A DNA stretch of 64,000 nucleotides, taken from assembly GCA_026770025.1 (NCBI GenBank), contig JAMXDE010000027.1, forward strand, positions 310,001 to 374,000, written 5' to 3'. The notes under the pieces are model-generated. The model ran no database searches. It was given only the letters and a program-made list of their open reading frames with translations, and was not told the origin of the DNA. Shown here one piece after another: positions 37,901 to 47,418 of the stretch. Numbering within the stretch: position 1 is the stretch's first letter; every line of letters begins with the position of its first letter. The position numbers and the translations under genes were made by a program. The stretch comes from Craspedostauros australis. Taxonomy: Eukaryota; Bacillariophyta; Bacillariophyceae; Mastogloiales; Achnanthaceae.

Positions 37901-40900
37901 AGGTGCCGACGACGGATCCGCAGACGGTACATCAGATGACTCAGATGGTTGAGATGAAGGTTCTGACGACGGATCTGCAGATGGTACATCAGAAGCTTCA
38001 GATGGCTGAGATGAAGGTTCTGACGACGGATCCGCAGACGGTACATCCGATGACTCAGATGGCTGTGATGAAGGTTCTGACGATGGATCTGCAGATGGTA
38101 CATCAGACGATTCGGATGGCTGCGACGAGGGTGCTGACGACGGATCCGCAGACGGTACATCAGACGATTCGGATGGCTGTGATGAAGGTTCTGACGATGG
38201 ATCCGTGGACGGCACATCAGACGATTCGGATGGCTGCAACGAGGGTGCTGACGACGGATCCGCAGATGGTGCATCCGATGACTCAGATGGTTGAGATGAA
38301 GGTGCCGATGATGGGTCAGCAGACGGTACATCAGACGATTCGGATGGCTGCGACGAGGGTGCCGACGACGGATCTGCAGATGGTACATCAGAAGCTTCAG
38401 ATGGTTGAGATGAAGGTGCCGACGACGGATCTGCAGACGGTACATCAGATGATTCGGATGGCTGCGACGAAGGTGCCGATGATGGATGCGTGGACGGTAC
38501 ATCAGACGATTCGGATGGTTGAGATGAAGGTGCCGATGATGGATCTGCAGATGGTACATCCGATGACTCAGATGGCTGAGATGAAGGTGCTGACGATGGA
38601 TCCGCAGACGGTACATCAGATGATTCGGATGGCTGTGACGAGGGTGCCGATGATGGATGCGTGGACGGTACATCCGATGACTCAGATGGCTGCGACGAGG
38701 GTGCCGACGACGGATCTGCAGACGGTACATCAGATGACTCAGATGGCTGAGATGAAGGTGCCGATGATGGATCCGTGGACGGTACATCCGATGACTCAGA
38801 TGGCTGGGACGAAGGTGCCGATGATGGATCTGCAGACGGTACATCAGACGATTCGGATGGCTGTGACGAAGGTACCGATGATGGATCCGCAGATGGTACA
38901 TCCGATGACTCAGATGGCTGTGACGAAGGTGCCGACGATGGATCCGTGGACGGTACATCCGATGACTCAGATGGTTGAGATGAAGGTGCTGACGATGGAT
39001 CTGCGGAAGGCACATCCGATGATTCGGATGGTTGTGACGAGGGTGCTGACGACGGATCTGCAGACGGTACATCAGACGATTCGGATGGCTGAGATGAAGG
39101 TGCCGATGATGGGTCAGCAGACGGTACATCCGATGACTCAGTTGGCTGTGACGAGGGTGCCGACGACGGACTTCGTGATGGTACATCCGAAGATTGCGAT
39201 GGTTCTGCTGATGGACTTGTGGATGGAACATTCGACGCTTGAGACGGATGGTCAGAAGGTTGAGTTGACGGAATAGCAGAAGCTTGAGAAGGTTCTACGG
39301 ATGGATTCGTTGAAGGTATATCCGAAGATCGCGACGGTTCTGCTGACGGATTTGTCGATGGCACATCAGAAGCCCGGGACGGTGCTGCTGATGGATTCGT
39401 CGAAGGCGCCTCTGAGGCTTGGGACGGCTCTGCTGATGGACTTTCAGAGGGCATGTCGGATTCCTGCGATGGCTCTGCTGAAGGTTGTGTAGATGGTACA
39501 GCGGATGCTTGAGAAGGCTCTGCTGACGGATTCGTTGACGGTGCCTCAGACGATTGCGACGGTGCAGCTGACGGACTTGTGGACGGCGCATCCGACGCTT
39601 GCGACGGTTGATCGGATGGTTGCGCTGATGGTACAGCAGAGGATTGCGACGGTTCTGCAGATGGATTCGTCGAAGGTACAGCAGATGCTTGAGACGGCTC
39701 TGCCGACGGACTTGTGGACGGCACTTCGGATGCCTGAGATGGTTTTGCTGAAGGCTGCGAAGATGGCACATCCGAGGCTTGGGACGGCTCTACTGACGGA
39801 CTTGTCGATGGCACAGATGACGCTTGCGACGGTTGATCGGATGGTTGTGCTGATGGTACATCTGAGGCTTGGGACGGTTCTGCTGACGGATTGCTGGAGG
39901 GTACATCGGATACCTGAGACGGTTCTGCAGATGGGTTTCCGGATGGTACGTCTGATGCTTGAGAAGGCTCTGTGGACGGATTCGTTGATGGTACATCCGA
40001 CGCTTGCGACGGTTCTGCTGACGGATCTGCGGACGGTGCATCAGAAGCTTGCGACGGTTGGTCGGATGGTTGAGCTGATGGCACAGCAGAGGATTGCGAC
40101 GGTTCTGCAGATGGATTCGTCGAAGGTACAGCAGATGCTTGAGACGGCTCTGCCGACGGACTTGTCGACGGCACATCCGATGCTTGCGACGGTTGATCGG
40201 ATGGTTGCGCTGACGGCACATCTGAGGCTTGGGACGGCTCTGTAGACGGACTACCGGAGGGTACATTGGATGCCTGAGACGGTTCAGCTGATGGATTTCC
40301 AGATGGCACATTCGACGCTTGCGATGGCTCCGTTGAAGGCTGTGAAGATGGTACATCTGAGGCTTGGGACGGTTCTGCAGATGGGCTTGTCGATGGCAAA
40401 GCAGAAGCTTGCGATGGTTGTGCTGACGGATTCGTCGACGGTACATCAGAAGACAGTGATGGTTCTGCCGATGGACTTGCAGAGGGAACCTCGGATGCCT
40501 GGGACGGTTCTGCAGATGGGTTTGTCGATGGCGCAGCCGACGCTTGCGACGGTTGATCGGATGGTTGCGCTGACGGCAGAGCAGAAGCTTGAGACGGTTC
40601 TGATGACGGATTCGTCGACGGCACACCCGAGGCTTGGGACGGCTCTGCTGACGGACTTGTCGATGGCACACCCGAGGCTTGGGATGGCGCTTGAGACGGA
40701 CTCTCGCTGGTGGAATTGTCGGAAAGCTGCCGCGTCGCTGCATGCAGCACGCTGTCGTGATCTGAGGGCGGAGTCTTGTCCTCATCGATTGTGCGTTGCA
40801 TCACATGCTCATCGCCGCGGCCGCCATCATACCCCGACTGCTGTATGCCATCATCGATGGGTTCATCACGCGATGTCTGGTACCACACGCGGACCGACAC

Positions 40901-41035
40901 CAGCGCAAAGACGATGAGCCCGTACGCCACCAACCGGGCAGGCCGCGCATCGTTCCTTCGTTTCTGTCTGTCTTGCGTAGCGGGTGTTCGTCGTCGTCGT
41001 CGACGACGTTGAGATTGGATCTGATCGATGGCCAT
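7016..41035 (-). CDS. Giant mucin-like Pro/Ser/Thr repeat protein, membrane-anchored
   Basis: Exon 1 (41035-8099) is 10,979 codons without a stop. It opens with an Arg-rich cytosolic start and a signal-anchor helix (VAYGLIVFALVSVRVWY, about residues 35-51). Four repeat zones follow: 15-residue PSxxPSxxPSQASxx units (about residues 105-600), 19-residue units around SSDVPSADPSSAPSSQPSE (about 620-2960), 22-residue units with NATDxNATE plus PSTIPSSAPS (about 3310-9360), and 83-residue units with VEQPVSAPNAFEDS (about 9370-10800). Exon 1 ends in phase 0 at a GTAAGT donor. A 24-base exon (7895-7872) and exon 3 (7762-7016) add an eight-Cys domain and a hydrophobic tail, giving 11,235 residues. The repeats are acidic, nearly free of Lys/Arg, and I noticed no Cys in exon 1. 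I infer a heavily glycosylated surface or mucilage glycoprotein. If the splice is wrong, exon 1 would stop at 8030 as an 11,001-residue protein. Confidence 0.8.
7763..8098 (-). other. Two introns flanking a 24-base micro-exon of the giant gene
   Basis: On the minus strand, intron 1 runs from 8098 (GTAAGTG) to 7896 (pyrimidine-rich tract ending TTGCAG), 203 bases. The micro-exon 7895-7872 encodes LTESQYDE. Intron 2 runs from 7871 (GTATCG) to 7763 (TTGTACAG), 109 bases. All three exons join in phase 0. The in-frame stop at 8030-8032 and the TAG inside intron 2 lie in removed sequence. The sites were identified by eye. Confidence 0.65.
8640..12930 (-). repeat. 249-bp tandem array (83-residue units)
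   Basis: Units of 249 bp recur with starts at about 9079, 9328, 9577, 9958, 10207, 10588, 10837, 11086 and so on to about 12580. Each encodes 83 residues, including VEQPVSAPNAFEDS and two internal copies of a PSATPSTTxSPSQSASPTTE segment. Two 132-bp short units (about 9826-9957 and 10456-10587) have lost 39 residues between those internal copies. Larger blocks are also duplicated, for example three units (747 bp) between about 10828 and 12129. Confidence 0.93.
12950..31110 (-). repeat. 66-bp tandem array (22-residue, sequon-bearing units)
   Basis: About 18 kb, roughly 275 units of 66 bp, each coding NATD-x-N(A/S)T(E/D) followed by (I/V)PST(I/M)PSxxPSE. Three sub-zones differ in consensus. 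At about 18,600-31,100 the units are mostly PSTIPSSAPSEI/EV. At about 14,500-18,600 they are mostly ETNAT with STDVPSTMPS. At about 12,950-14,500 they are divergent, often lack one NAT, and use SSDTNAT. Higher-order periodicity is visible, with near-identical segments at 22615, 23143, 23539, 24133, 24661, 25057 and onward, spaced by 8, 6 or 9 units. Confidence 0.95.
31110..32150 (-). other. Irregular Pro/Ser linker between the 57-bp and 66-bp arrays
   Basis: About 350 codons of the giant gene where the PSxxPS rhythm persists but no unit is copied exactly. Words such as PSQASDVPS, PSMTPSQSS and PSDAPSETN vary from one to the next. It looks like an old, diverged 15-residue array, similar in style to the N-terminal zone. 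Confidence 0.8.
32150..39170 (-). repeat. 57-bp tandem array (19-residue units)
   Basis: About 7 kb, roughly 120-125 units of 57 bp encoding SSDVPSADPSSAPSSQPSE with limited substitutions (A/E before PSS, S/A in ESS/EAS). A 1,767-bp block of 31 units beginning near 33,12x recurs almost base for base near 34,89x, and a partial third copy starts near 36,66x. Confidence 0.95.
39290..40720 (-). repeat. 45-bp degenerate tandem array (15-residue units)
   Basis: Fifteen-residue units of the form PSTNPSAEPSQASDV repeat directly after the signal-anchor stem of the giant protein. At DNA level the 45-bp spacing is clear but copies have diverged more than in the neighbouring arrays, suggesting an older expansion. 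Confidence 0.9.
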
Positions 41036-41613
41036 TGCGCTTCACGTCAAGAGCATTCGTTGGAGTGTGAGTGTGTCCTCGTATTGGTGTGATGCGGAGT
41101 GAGTATTGCTATGATGCGGAGTGAGTATTGGTATGAATGGCTCCTCCACCAGGTTTTGTGCGGTTTCTTCGCCTTTTCCTTTCTCGATTCCGGAGACGCT
41201 ATCACATTCGACCCAATTCTCGTGCTTTCCAACCGAGTTATCGTCCAACTAAGTTTTGCGTGCAGCTAATTTGGGACATAAAGACCGAAACACTTAACCG
41301 ATAATGGTCTTGCTTGCGATGTGACACGATTGAACTTAGGATTACATAACGAGCGCAACGAGACAGATGACTCCACAAAATCCACGTTCTTGTTGTCAAG
41401 GTACGCAGTCACCAAGCTGCGCAAGATTTGTGGAGACCGCGGTTCCGCACTGATCAACCGCTTTCTCTCTGTGTTCGCATGGCTCTGTTCACACAACATC
41501 TCATCAACGGCAGCAACAATGGTGTCAACTCTCTCTCTCTGACAGCAACATGAAAAGGTAGTCCAAAAAATCGTATTATCATAATTCCATTGCATTCCAC
41601 ACCAGTGTTTTCT
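41036..41613. other. Spacer upstream of the giant gene
   Basis: These 578 bases separate two minus-strand genes. They should contain the promoter and leader of the giant gene and the 3' UTR of its upstream neighbour. No coding frame of note was seen. A 22-bp tandem duplication lies close to the giant gene's start. Confidence 0.5.
41090..41133. repeat. 22-bp tandem duplication
   Basis: The unit TGATGCGGAGTGAGTATT plus four bases occurs twice in direct succession, differing by one base, about 55 bases upstream of the giant gene's ATG on the minus strand. It would lie in the leader or core promoter. Confidence 0.85.
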
Positions 41614-44280
41614 CTAACTGTTCGGTTCTTCCTCTTCCATGACGACTTCGGGCTGCTTGACCTTGGGCCGCCACGATCGTCGCGCCGCGATGCTGCCATT
41701 GCCATCCGGTGAAATCCAATCATCCGGTCGGCTGTAGGCGCGCACCTTGTGCTTGTTGGGTTTGCGGCTCTCCTCGATGTACGCAAATTCTTCGCGCGCC
41801 ATCTGTTGCACGTGCTGCAGCATGCCCGATTTGTCCATGGCGGTCTCCTCCTCCTTCTGTCCCTGGATGAGATGGCCGTCGACGTCAAGCAGTTTCGCGA
41901 CGCGCCATGGGCGTGCTGTGTCATTTGGTGGATCGTCGTCCTGCGGCGTCGTCGACGACGTGGAGGCCGACGTATCTTCGCTGTCCGCCTCGCTGGGAAC
42001 GCCAAAGAGATGTTCCAGATTCGCCATCAATTCTTCGGGTCCATCGGCGATGATTTCGGATTCGTGGGCGTCCATGTCGTCGACGTTCCAAACGCGTTTC
42101 ATTTTCCACTTGCGCGGTTGCAGATCGTCATTGTCGCTATCGCTGGACGACCGGCTGTGGACGATTGGTGGGCCGCCATCATCATCACCATCATCATCGT
42201 CATCTGTAACTGCGGCGGCAACTCCATCACGCTTGTTGGACATAGCGTTGTCATCATCATTATCATCGCTGCTGCTGCCGCAACTCGCGCTGAGGCTGCT
42301 GGTGCTGTTGCGCGCTTCGGGCGGGATATGAATGGCGGTCACCCACACATCGGGTCGATTCTCCTTGGCCAATTCCAGTGTTCGCGGTGCCCGCAAGGAT
42401 GCATTGAAGCTGTCATCGTCGTCATCCGAGATGGAACAATCCGAATCAAAGCTGATATCATCGCAGCGACAATGTTTGACGCCGCTCGTCGATTGGCTGT
42501 CGATACTGTCATCTTCGGACTGCCGCGACGGCATGCCGGGCGCTTCGTCATGGTTCTCATTCGAATAGCGCCGACGATATTGGCGCGGCGGTCGATCGCA
42601 GGGTGCCGAATCCCCGGCCGCGAATCGATCGTGACCGCTCGTTTCAATGACGACGGGCAGCAGCAATCCATCCTTCTTTTCTTGCAAGGCGAGGAGGCTG
42701 GGACCGTCGTAGCGGAATCGGTAGTTGGTGCGGTTGGGCTTGGGTCGGCCGTAGATGAGGGCGCTGCCGGGTGGCAGCTTCTGTCCTTGCGGCAGCTGGA
42801 TGTCGTGGTAATCGTCAAAGAAGGGTCCGACGCTGGCGGCATCGTAAGTGAGGGAATCCTCATCTTCGGCCAGGCTGGAGACGAAGGTCTGCGAATCGCC
42901 TTCGCCGACGTGATGCAGGGGTCGGAGGCTGTCGAGGCTGATGCTGGCGCAGCTGCCGCTTGAATTGTTGCGTTTGGGCTGATAGTTGGCGCCGTCATTC
43001 TTGTGCTGTCGCTGGAATGCCGGCGCGATGTGGTGGGATGTCTGCTCCTTCTTCTCCTCCTGGATGGTGCTGCTGCTGTTGATCTTGCGTGGGTTGGTGC
43101 CGTGCTGGAAGAGGGACGGAACTTCATTGTTGGCCTTTTGAAAGCTGGCCTTCCTGGCTTGAACAAAATTGTGCTTTCGGAATTGGTGCAGGTCGTTGCG
43201 CGCACGCAGGTAGGATTGTCGTTTGACGGCATCGGTACTGGAGGCAGTGGGGCTGGTGGGAAGCCTCGCGTCCGTGTCCAGAGCAGCGACGGGAGGCCAA
43301 GTTCGTTCGAGGGGGTTGGGTTGAGACAGGGAATGCGGTCGCTGTCGCACTGCTTTGCGCGGAGTCGTCTTTTTGGCTGGCGGCGTTGCGTTGGGACTGC
43401 GCATCACGGCACTTGGAGCAGCAGTTTTGGCCGGGTGATGCGTGATACCCGTTTCCACGGCAGGTGACAGCGGCAACGGGGAGATCACGGACGATACGGA
43501 ACTGACATTGCCCACGATGGACGACAGTGAGGAGTTGCCCCGCTTGCTCTGGTAGTAGTTACAGGGCGAAGGGAAGGGCGCGTCGCTGGGAGTTGGTGAT
43601 TTGACGGATCCTAGGCACAGAGCAGTCCTGGGACTCACGACGGAAGGGCTGGATAACGATCTGTTGAACTGCTCCCGTCGTTCCAGATGTCGCCTAGCAA
43701 CCGCCGAGGCTGGTGTGGACGCTCTCTGCTTCGGCCTTTGTGACTGCTGCGATTGCGAATGCTGCGATTGCGACAGTGACTTTGATGGCTGATACGAACG
43801 CGGATGTTGGTTGGACATTGATTTGGCACTGGGCGATTGCGCAAAGGCGGCCGCGAATGCAGGCGGAAGCTGCTCCAATGCGCTGGATTCGCTGTCATCC
43901 GCTTCGTGGTTCAGTGGCGTGGTCTTGTACCGACTGACGAAGCGATTGCGCGACACCACCGCATTGAGCTTGTTGGGTGCCACCGGCGACAGCATGTCAT
44001 CGTGGTTGCTGAGGTTCGACAGGCTGGTGTTGCTGGTCGTGGGATCGTCGTCGCCAGCATGGTCCGCGCTTTTGGCAGCAGCAGCCTTGGCAGCAGTGGC
44101 CTTGACAGCAGTGGCCTTGGCAGGAGCAGTGATGCTCTTCTTGCGCACCTTGACCTTGCTGCCGCGCTTTCCTTTGCTCCTGTCATTGGTTTTCGCGGCT
44201 GTTTTCGTAGTTGAGGTTGTTGACCTCGAAGACGACGCTGGAGACGCCATCTTTGTCTGCACCACCACCATGCCGTGCAT
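41614..44280 (-). CDS. Low-complexity protein of unknown function
   Basis: An intronless frame of 888 codons. The N-terminal 80 residues are rich in Lys, Ala, Ser and Thr (KGKRGSKVKVRKKS, then Ala/Lys repeats), compatible with a nuclear or nucleic-acid-associated protein. The middle is Ser/Gln/Pro-rich and probably disordered, followed by acidic Asp/Ser runs. The last 120 residues look more structured, including ELMANLEHLFGVPSEADSED, then PWRVAKLLDVDGHLIQGQ, then a charged REEFAYIEES helix and SRPDDWISPDGNG. No known domain was identified. The start at 44280 is the first Met; Met-11 (MASPASSS) is equally plausible. It is transcribed divergently from the SIL1-like gene and lies 578 bases upstream of the giant gene on the same strand. 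Confidence 0.75.
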   Translation of the reverse strand: MHGMVVVQTKMASPASSSRSTTSTTKTAAKTNDRSKGKRGSKVKVRKKSITAPAKATAVKATAAKAAAAKSADHAGDDDPTTSNTSLSNLSNHDDMLSPVAPNKLNAVVSRNRFVSRYKTTPLNHEADDSESSALEQLPPAFAAAFAQSPSAKSMSNQHPRSYQPSKSLSQSQHSQSQQSQRPKQRASTPASAVARRHLERREQFNRSLSSPSVVSPRTALCLGSVKSPTPSDAPFPSPCNYYQSKRGNSSLSSIVGNVSSVSSVISPLPLSPAVETGITHHPAKTAAPSAVMRSPNATPPAKKTTPRKAVRQRPHSLSQPNPLERTWPPVAALDTDARLPTSPTASSTDAVKRQSYLRARNDLHQFRKHNFVQARKASFQKANNEVPSLFQHGTNPRKINSSSTIQEEKKEQTSHHIAPAFQRQHKNDGANYQPKRNNSSGSCASISLDSLRPLHHVGEGDSQTFVSSLAEDEDSLTYDAASVGPFFDDYHDIQLPQGQKLPPGSALIYGRPKPNRTNYRFRYDGPSLLALQEKKDGLLLPVVIETSGHDRFAAGDSAPCDRPPRQYRRRYSNENHDEAPGMPSRQSEDDSIDSQSTSGVKHCRCDDISFDSDCSISDDDDDSFNASLRAPRTLELAKENRPDVWVTAIHIPPEARNSTSSLSASCGSSSDDNDDDNAMSNKRDGVAAAVTDDDDDGDDDGGPPIVHSRSSSDSDNDDLQPRKWKMKRVWNVDDMDAHESEIIADGPEELMANLEHLFGVPSEADSEDTSASTSSTTPQDDDPPNDTARPWRVAKLLDVDGHLIQGQKEEETAMDKSGMLQHVQQMAREEFAYIEESRKPNKHKVRAYSRPDDWISPDGNGSIAARRSWRPKVKQPEVVMEEEEPNS

Positions 44281-44566
44281 TGAGACGGCACTCCGATTGT
44301 CACAATCCCACGATACTGTTGAGATTCCTTGGACTCAACTCAAACTGGATTGAACACAACTGGATTGAACACAAATGAGATGGACTCAAACCGGTCTCTC
44401 CGAAGGCCCTTCGTTGAAAAGTGTGGCGCCAATGACGCCCACAGATCCAGCCTCGAGCGATCCACTCAGCTACGCGGTGCTCGTACGTAATTTGTCCGCA
44501 ATTCTTTGCTGTCTTTGTCTTTCTGTCTCTGCCTTCTTTGCCTTGTTGATGATCTACTCCAACAGC

Positions 44567-44588
44567 CTCTCTCTCTCTCTCTCTCTCT
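44567..44588. repeat. (CT)11 microsatellite
   Basis: Eleven uninterrupted CT dinucleotides. They lie about 290 bases upstream of the minus-strand low-complexity gene and could be part of its promoter or leader. Confidence 0.95.
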
Positions 44589-45287
44589 GATACTTGCGTT
44601 GTTCCAATGCAGGTATTGTATAATATGAATGATGTTGCAGTATCGTGTTGCAGTAATGTGTTGCAGTAATGTATTGCAAATGAATGAGATCGGTCCTTTT
44701 TGGGGGTTGCTTTGGATGTTGAATGTGAGGTTGCGTGGATACGAATGTTTGGGTATCACAGTGATGATGATGTGTTCGTGCTTGTGTTCGTGCTTGTCGT
44801 GATGCTGCGCGCCTTTGCTGCCGCTCTCTTGTTGTGATGTTTCGGCTTCACTGGTGACATCGCTGCGAACCATCAACAGTAATAACAACGACAAACGAGG
44901 ACGCCTTCATTTTCTGTGTTGTCCTTCAGCGCGAGTAGTCGTAACTTACGTAGATTCAAGTTCTACCACTGCGAACAAGGAGAGACTGCATTGCCCCCAC
45001 CCAATCCCGCAAACAGCGATTTCACCGAAAACGCTCCATCTTGCCAAAAAGTACGCAAATGGGCACATGACGTGGGCTGGCGATCGAATACTGATGACGC
45101 ACTCGTGAAGGACGATTATGATACCTTCAATTAAAGCCCTTCCTGAATTGTGCCGTGATCCGGAGAAATAATGAATGTCTTCCACGTGGAGTCGTGCACA
45201 ACTCGTGACACGTCCACAATTCCAAACCCATCAACCAACGTTTCATTTTTCTTTGGGTCATCGCGACGCATGAAACAATGCTCAACC

Positions 45288-45347
45288 CATCACATCAGAT
45301 CACATAACATCGGATCACATCGCATCACATCGCATCGCATCGGATCA
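45288..45347. repeat. CATCR-type pentamer microsatellite
   Basis: A run of CATCA, CATCG, GATCA and related pentamers covers about 60 bases, 125 bases upstream of the SIL1-like start, probably in its promoter or 5' leader. Confidence 0.85.
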
Positions 45348-45471
45348 AAGGTGCACAGGCAACCACCCACGCATTGTTCTCACAATTGGATCTTCCATCC
45401 ATCTATTCATCCATCTATTCATGCGTACGTACAAACAACACACAACATAATCTCCTCGCACAAACAACACA

Positions 45472-46809
45472 ATGATCAAATCAACCCTCCTTCTCTGCTG
45501 TTGCGCCGCCGCCGCCGTCACGTTCGTGCAGGCCCGCGAAATCGAGGCAACCCAAGAATGGCAGCTCCTCGGCGACAATGACACCATCGCGGCAGGCATG
45601 CACGTGCGCATGGACATGACGACGGGTGAAAAGTGGGTCAAGCTTCCGGACGAGCAAGATACCTCGGCCGTCGCGACGATCGATGCGGAGACCGGCATGG
45701 TGGAGACGTCGCAGACCAGCGACAAGCCATCGTACGACTACGACATGATGCATCGCACGTTATCCAAGTTGCCGCAAGAAGAACAAGATCGATTCGGCGG
45801 ACTGCCGCGCAAGGAGACGATGTCACCTGAAGCACGCAAGATCTTCGAAGAGCGGTTGGCCGCAATTTGGAAACAGCGTCAGCAGGAATTGCTCGAATTG
45901 GAGACCATCGATCTACCCGAGGTCTTGAAGATGCGCATTCGAGACATTCGCGACTACTTGCAGGATCCCATCAAGGATCTGGTGGAGGTGCTCGAGGATC
46001 TGGAATACCATCTCAGCGATATTGATATGGCACGCGATTTCCACACGTTGGGTGGTTGGCCGTTGCTAGTGTCGCTGTTGCGCGATGATGCGCACGCGGT
46101 CAATGCGACGAACGTCACCAACAAACTGCGCATCCAACGATACGCGGCGTGGGCCATCGGAACGATGGTGAAGAACACGGGGGAATTCGCATCGTACGCG
46201 GTGGAATCCGTGGGACAGCACAACGCCATGGATCTGACGATGGCCTTGTTGCGCCAATCCAACAATGACAATGACGAACAACTGCGATTGCGAGAAAAGG
46301 CAATGTACGCCCTGGGCAGCATGCTGCGCGGCAATCGTCTGGCGCAGCTCCAGTTCTGCAATGCCAACACGCATGACATGCACGAGCTCTTGGCATCCAC
46401 ATCCGATCATCCCAAACTCATGCAGCGATTGTTGGCGCTGGCCGGCGACATCGTGTCGGACGTTGCGTGGGATCAAGAAGTCGAAGGATTGTCGGCACAG
46501 CAAAAGCAGAGCCAGGACAGTCTCATCACGCAGTGTTTCGCATCGCGGGAATGGTGCGACTTTGCGCACCGCATGATGACGATGCCACAAGCACCAACAT
46601 CAACGCCGTTCGTCGTCACGGCGCTGCAAACGACCAAGGCGCTGGCGCCGTACTGTTGGAAGGAAGACAAGTTCGCCAAGAAGCAGACCTTGCTGGATGG
46701 TATCCTCAATATTCGAGCGCGGTGGGGAGCCGATACAGGAGCTTTCGACGATGAGTACTTGGAGGAGTTGAATGGCATCGCTGACGGCGCAGTCGCTGCG
46801 TTGCAATAG
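45472..46809 (+). CDS. SIL1: SIL1-type nucleotide exchange factor for ER Hsp70 (BiP)
   Basis: The 445-residue product begins with a clear signal peptide (MIKSTLLLCCCAAAAVTFVQA, cleavage after about residue 21). Residues of about 150-420 form Armadillo-like helical repeats, with the family signature of a paired-helix region (LEDLEYHLSDIDMARDF, then LGGWPLLVSLLRDD), a YAAWAIGTMVKN helix and a KAMYALGSMLRGN helix. These match the Sil1/Fes1/HspBP1 pattern, in which such proteins release ADP from Hsp70. With a signal peptide the ER-lumenal Sil1 branch fits best. No KDEL-like C-terminus is present; the product ends in AVAALQ. It is intronless, and the CA-rich leader just before the ATG supports the start. 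Diatoms also have a second, symbiont-derived ER-like compartment, so a role there cannot be excluded. Confidence 0.82.
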   Translation: MIKSTLLLCCCAAAAVTFVQAREIEATQEWQLLGDNDTIAAGMHVRMDMTTGEKWVKLPDEQDTSAVATIDAETGMVETSQTSDKPSYDYDMMHRTLSKLPQEEQDRFGGLPRKETMSPEARKIFEERLAAIWKQRQQELLELETIDLPEVLKMRIRDIRDYLQDPIKDLVEVLEDLEYHLSDIDMARDFHTLGGWPLLVSLLRDDAHAVNATNVTNKLRIQRYAAWAIGTMVKNTGEFASYAVESVGQHNAMDLTMALLRQSNNDNDEQLRLREKAMYALGSMLRGNRLAQLQFCNANTHDMHELLASTSDHPKLMQRLLALAGDIVSDVAWDQEVEGLSAQQKQSQDSLITQCFASREWCDFAHRMMTMPQAPTSTPFVVTALQTTKALAPYCWKEDKFAKKQTLLDGILNIRARWGADTGAFDDEYLEELNGIADGAVAALQ

Positions 46810-47418
46810 ATGAATAGAGTAAACAACATTGAAATATTCTCTGTGCTGTACTATTAGAATAGTATGGACCATGGTGATCGTCCCTTTGTTGATGCTCTGC
46901 GGCAAGCAACACGATCTCGAGAGGGTTCGCAACACACACACGTTCTCTCTCTCTCTTGTGATGTCTGTATCCACGAATGAACAGTGATTCGTGCGGTAGA
47001 GCTCGAAGATGATGTAGATTAGACCTCGCAGGTATCAACTTTGGCGCGCAGAGTTCGCCACGAACATCACACAGCGAATGCGTTGCGGAACCCAATCCAA
47101 CAACAAGAACGCTGCGCACAAGAACATCGACCAACAGAGAAGACGAGTCCATGTGCTCCATCATCATGTGCTCAATCCAAGTGATGACAAGTACAACATC
47201 ACATCATAGCATTATCTATTATATCACATAATAGATCGTATAATATTATACTCGATTGCCAGTGGTGTGCATTGTGGTTGCAGACAGTCTGTTAGGTCGT
47301 ATAATATACTACAATACACTTGCATTGCGGAGACGTTGACTTTCAATCAGCAACAGCAACACATCTACAAGAACACAGTAGAGTGAGAATAGGAGAATAG
47401 CAGAGTTGAGAATACAAA
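46810..47418. other. Intergenic region between SIL1-like and C2 genes
   Basis: About 610 bases carrying the 3' UTR of the SIL1-like gene and the promoter of the C2 gene. The central part is AT-rich with two adjacent palindromes, listed separately. A GTATAATAT-like word recurs near 47300. No gene was seen. Confidence 0.5.
47214..47251. promoter_or_regulatory. Adjacent AT-rich palindromes
   Basis: ATCTATTAT (47214-47222) and its exact inverse ATAATAGAT (47228-47236) flank five bases. Two bases later comes a perfect 14-base palindrome, GTATAATATTATAC (47238-47251). They lie about 170-205 bases upstream of the C2-gene ATG. They could be a protein-binding site, a hairpin or a chance feature of AT-rich DNA; the regulatory role is inference. 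Confidence 0.35.

Larger units (their letters stand above)
44281..45471. other. Divergent intergenic region with simple repeats
   Basis: About 1.2 kb between two divergent genes, presumably holding both promoters. It contains a 15-bp tandem duplication at 44345-44374 (CTGGATTGAACACAA twice), a CT tract, GTGTTGCAGTAAT-type repeats at about 44635-44680, and a CATCR-rich microsatellite. No coding frame was supported. Confidence 0.5.

Noticed and set aside
32008-39276. Plus-strand frame of 2,422 codons and its minus-strand partner frame
   Set aside because: Both are shadows of the 57-bp array and end where the array ends.
8640-40720. CRISPR array or satellite DNA
   Set aside because: Units are contiguous without spacers, keep one reading frame over 32 kb and vary mostly at a few codons, as a coding array does.
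41749-42963. Plus-strand frame of 404 codons opposite the low-complexity gene
   Set aside because: It lies wholly antisense to an 888-codon frame with more plausible composition, and its Val/Ile-rich text mirrors the Asp/Ser-rich sense strand.
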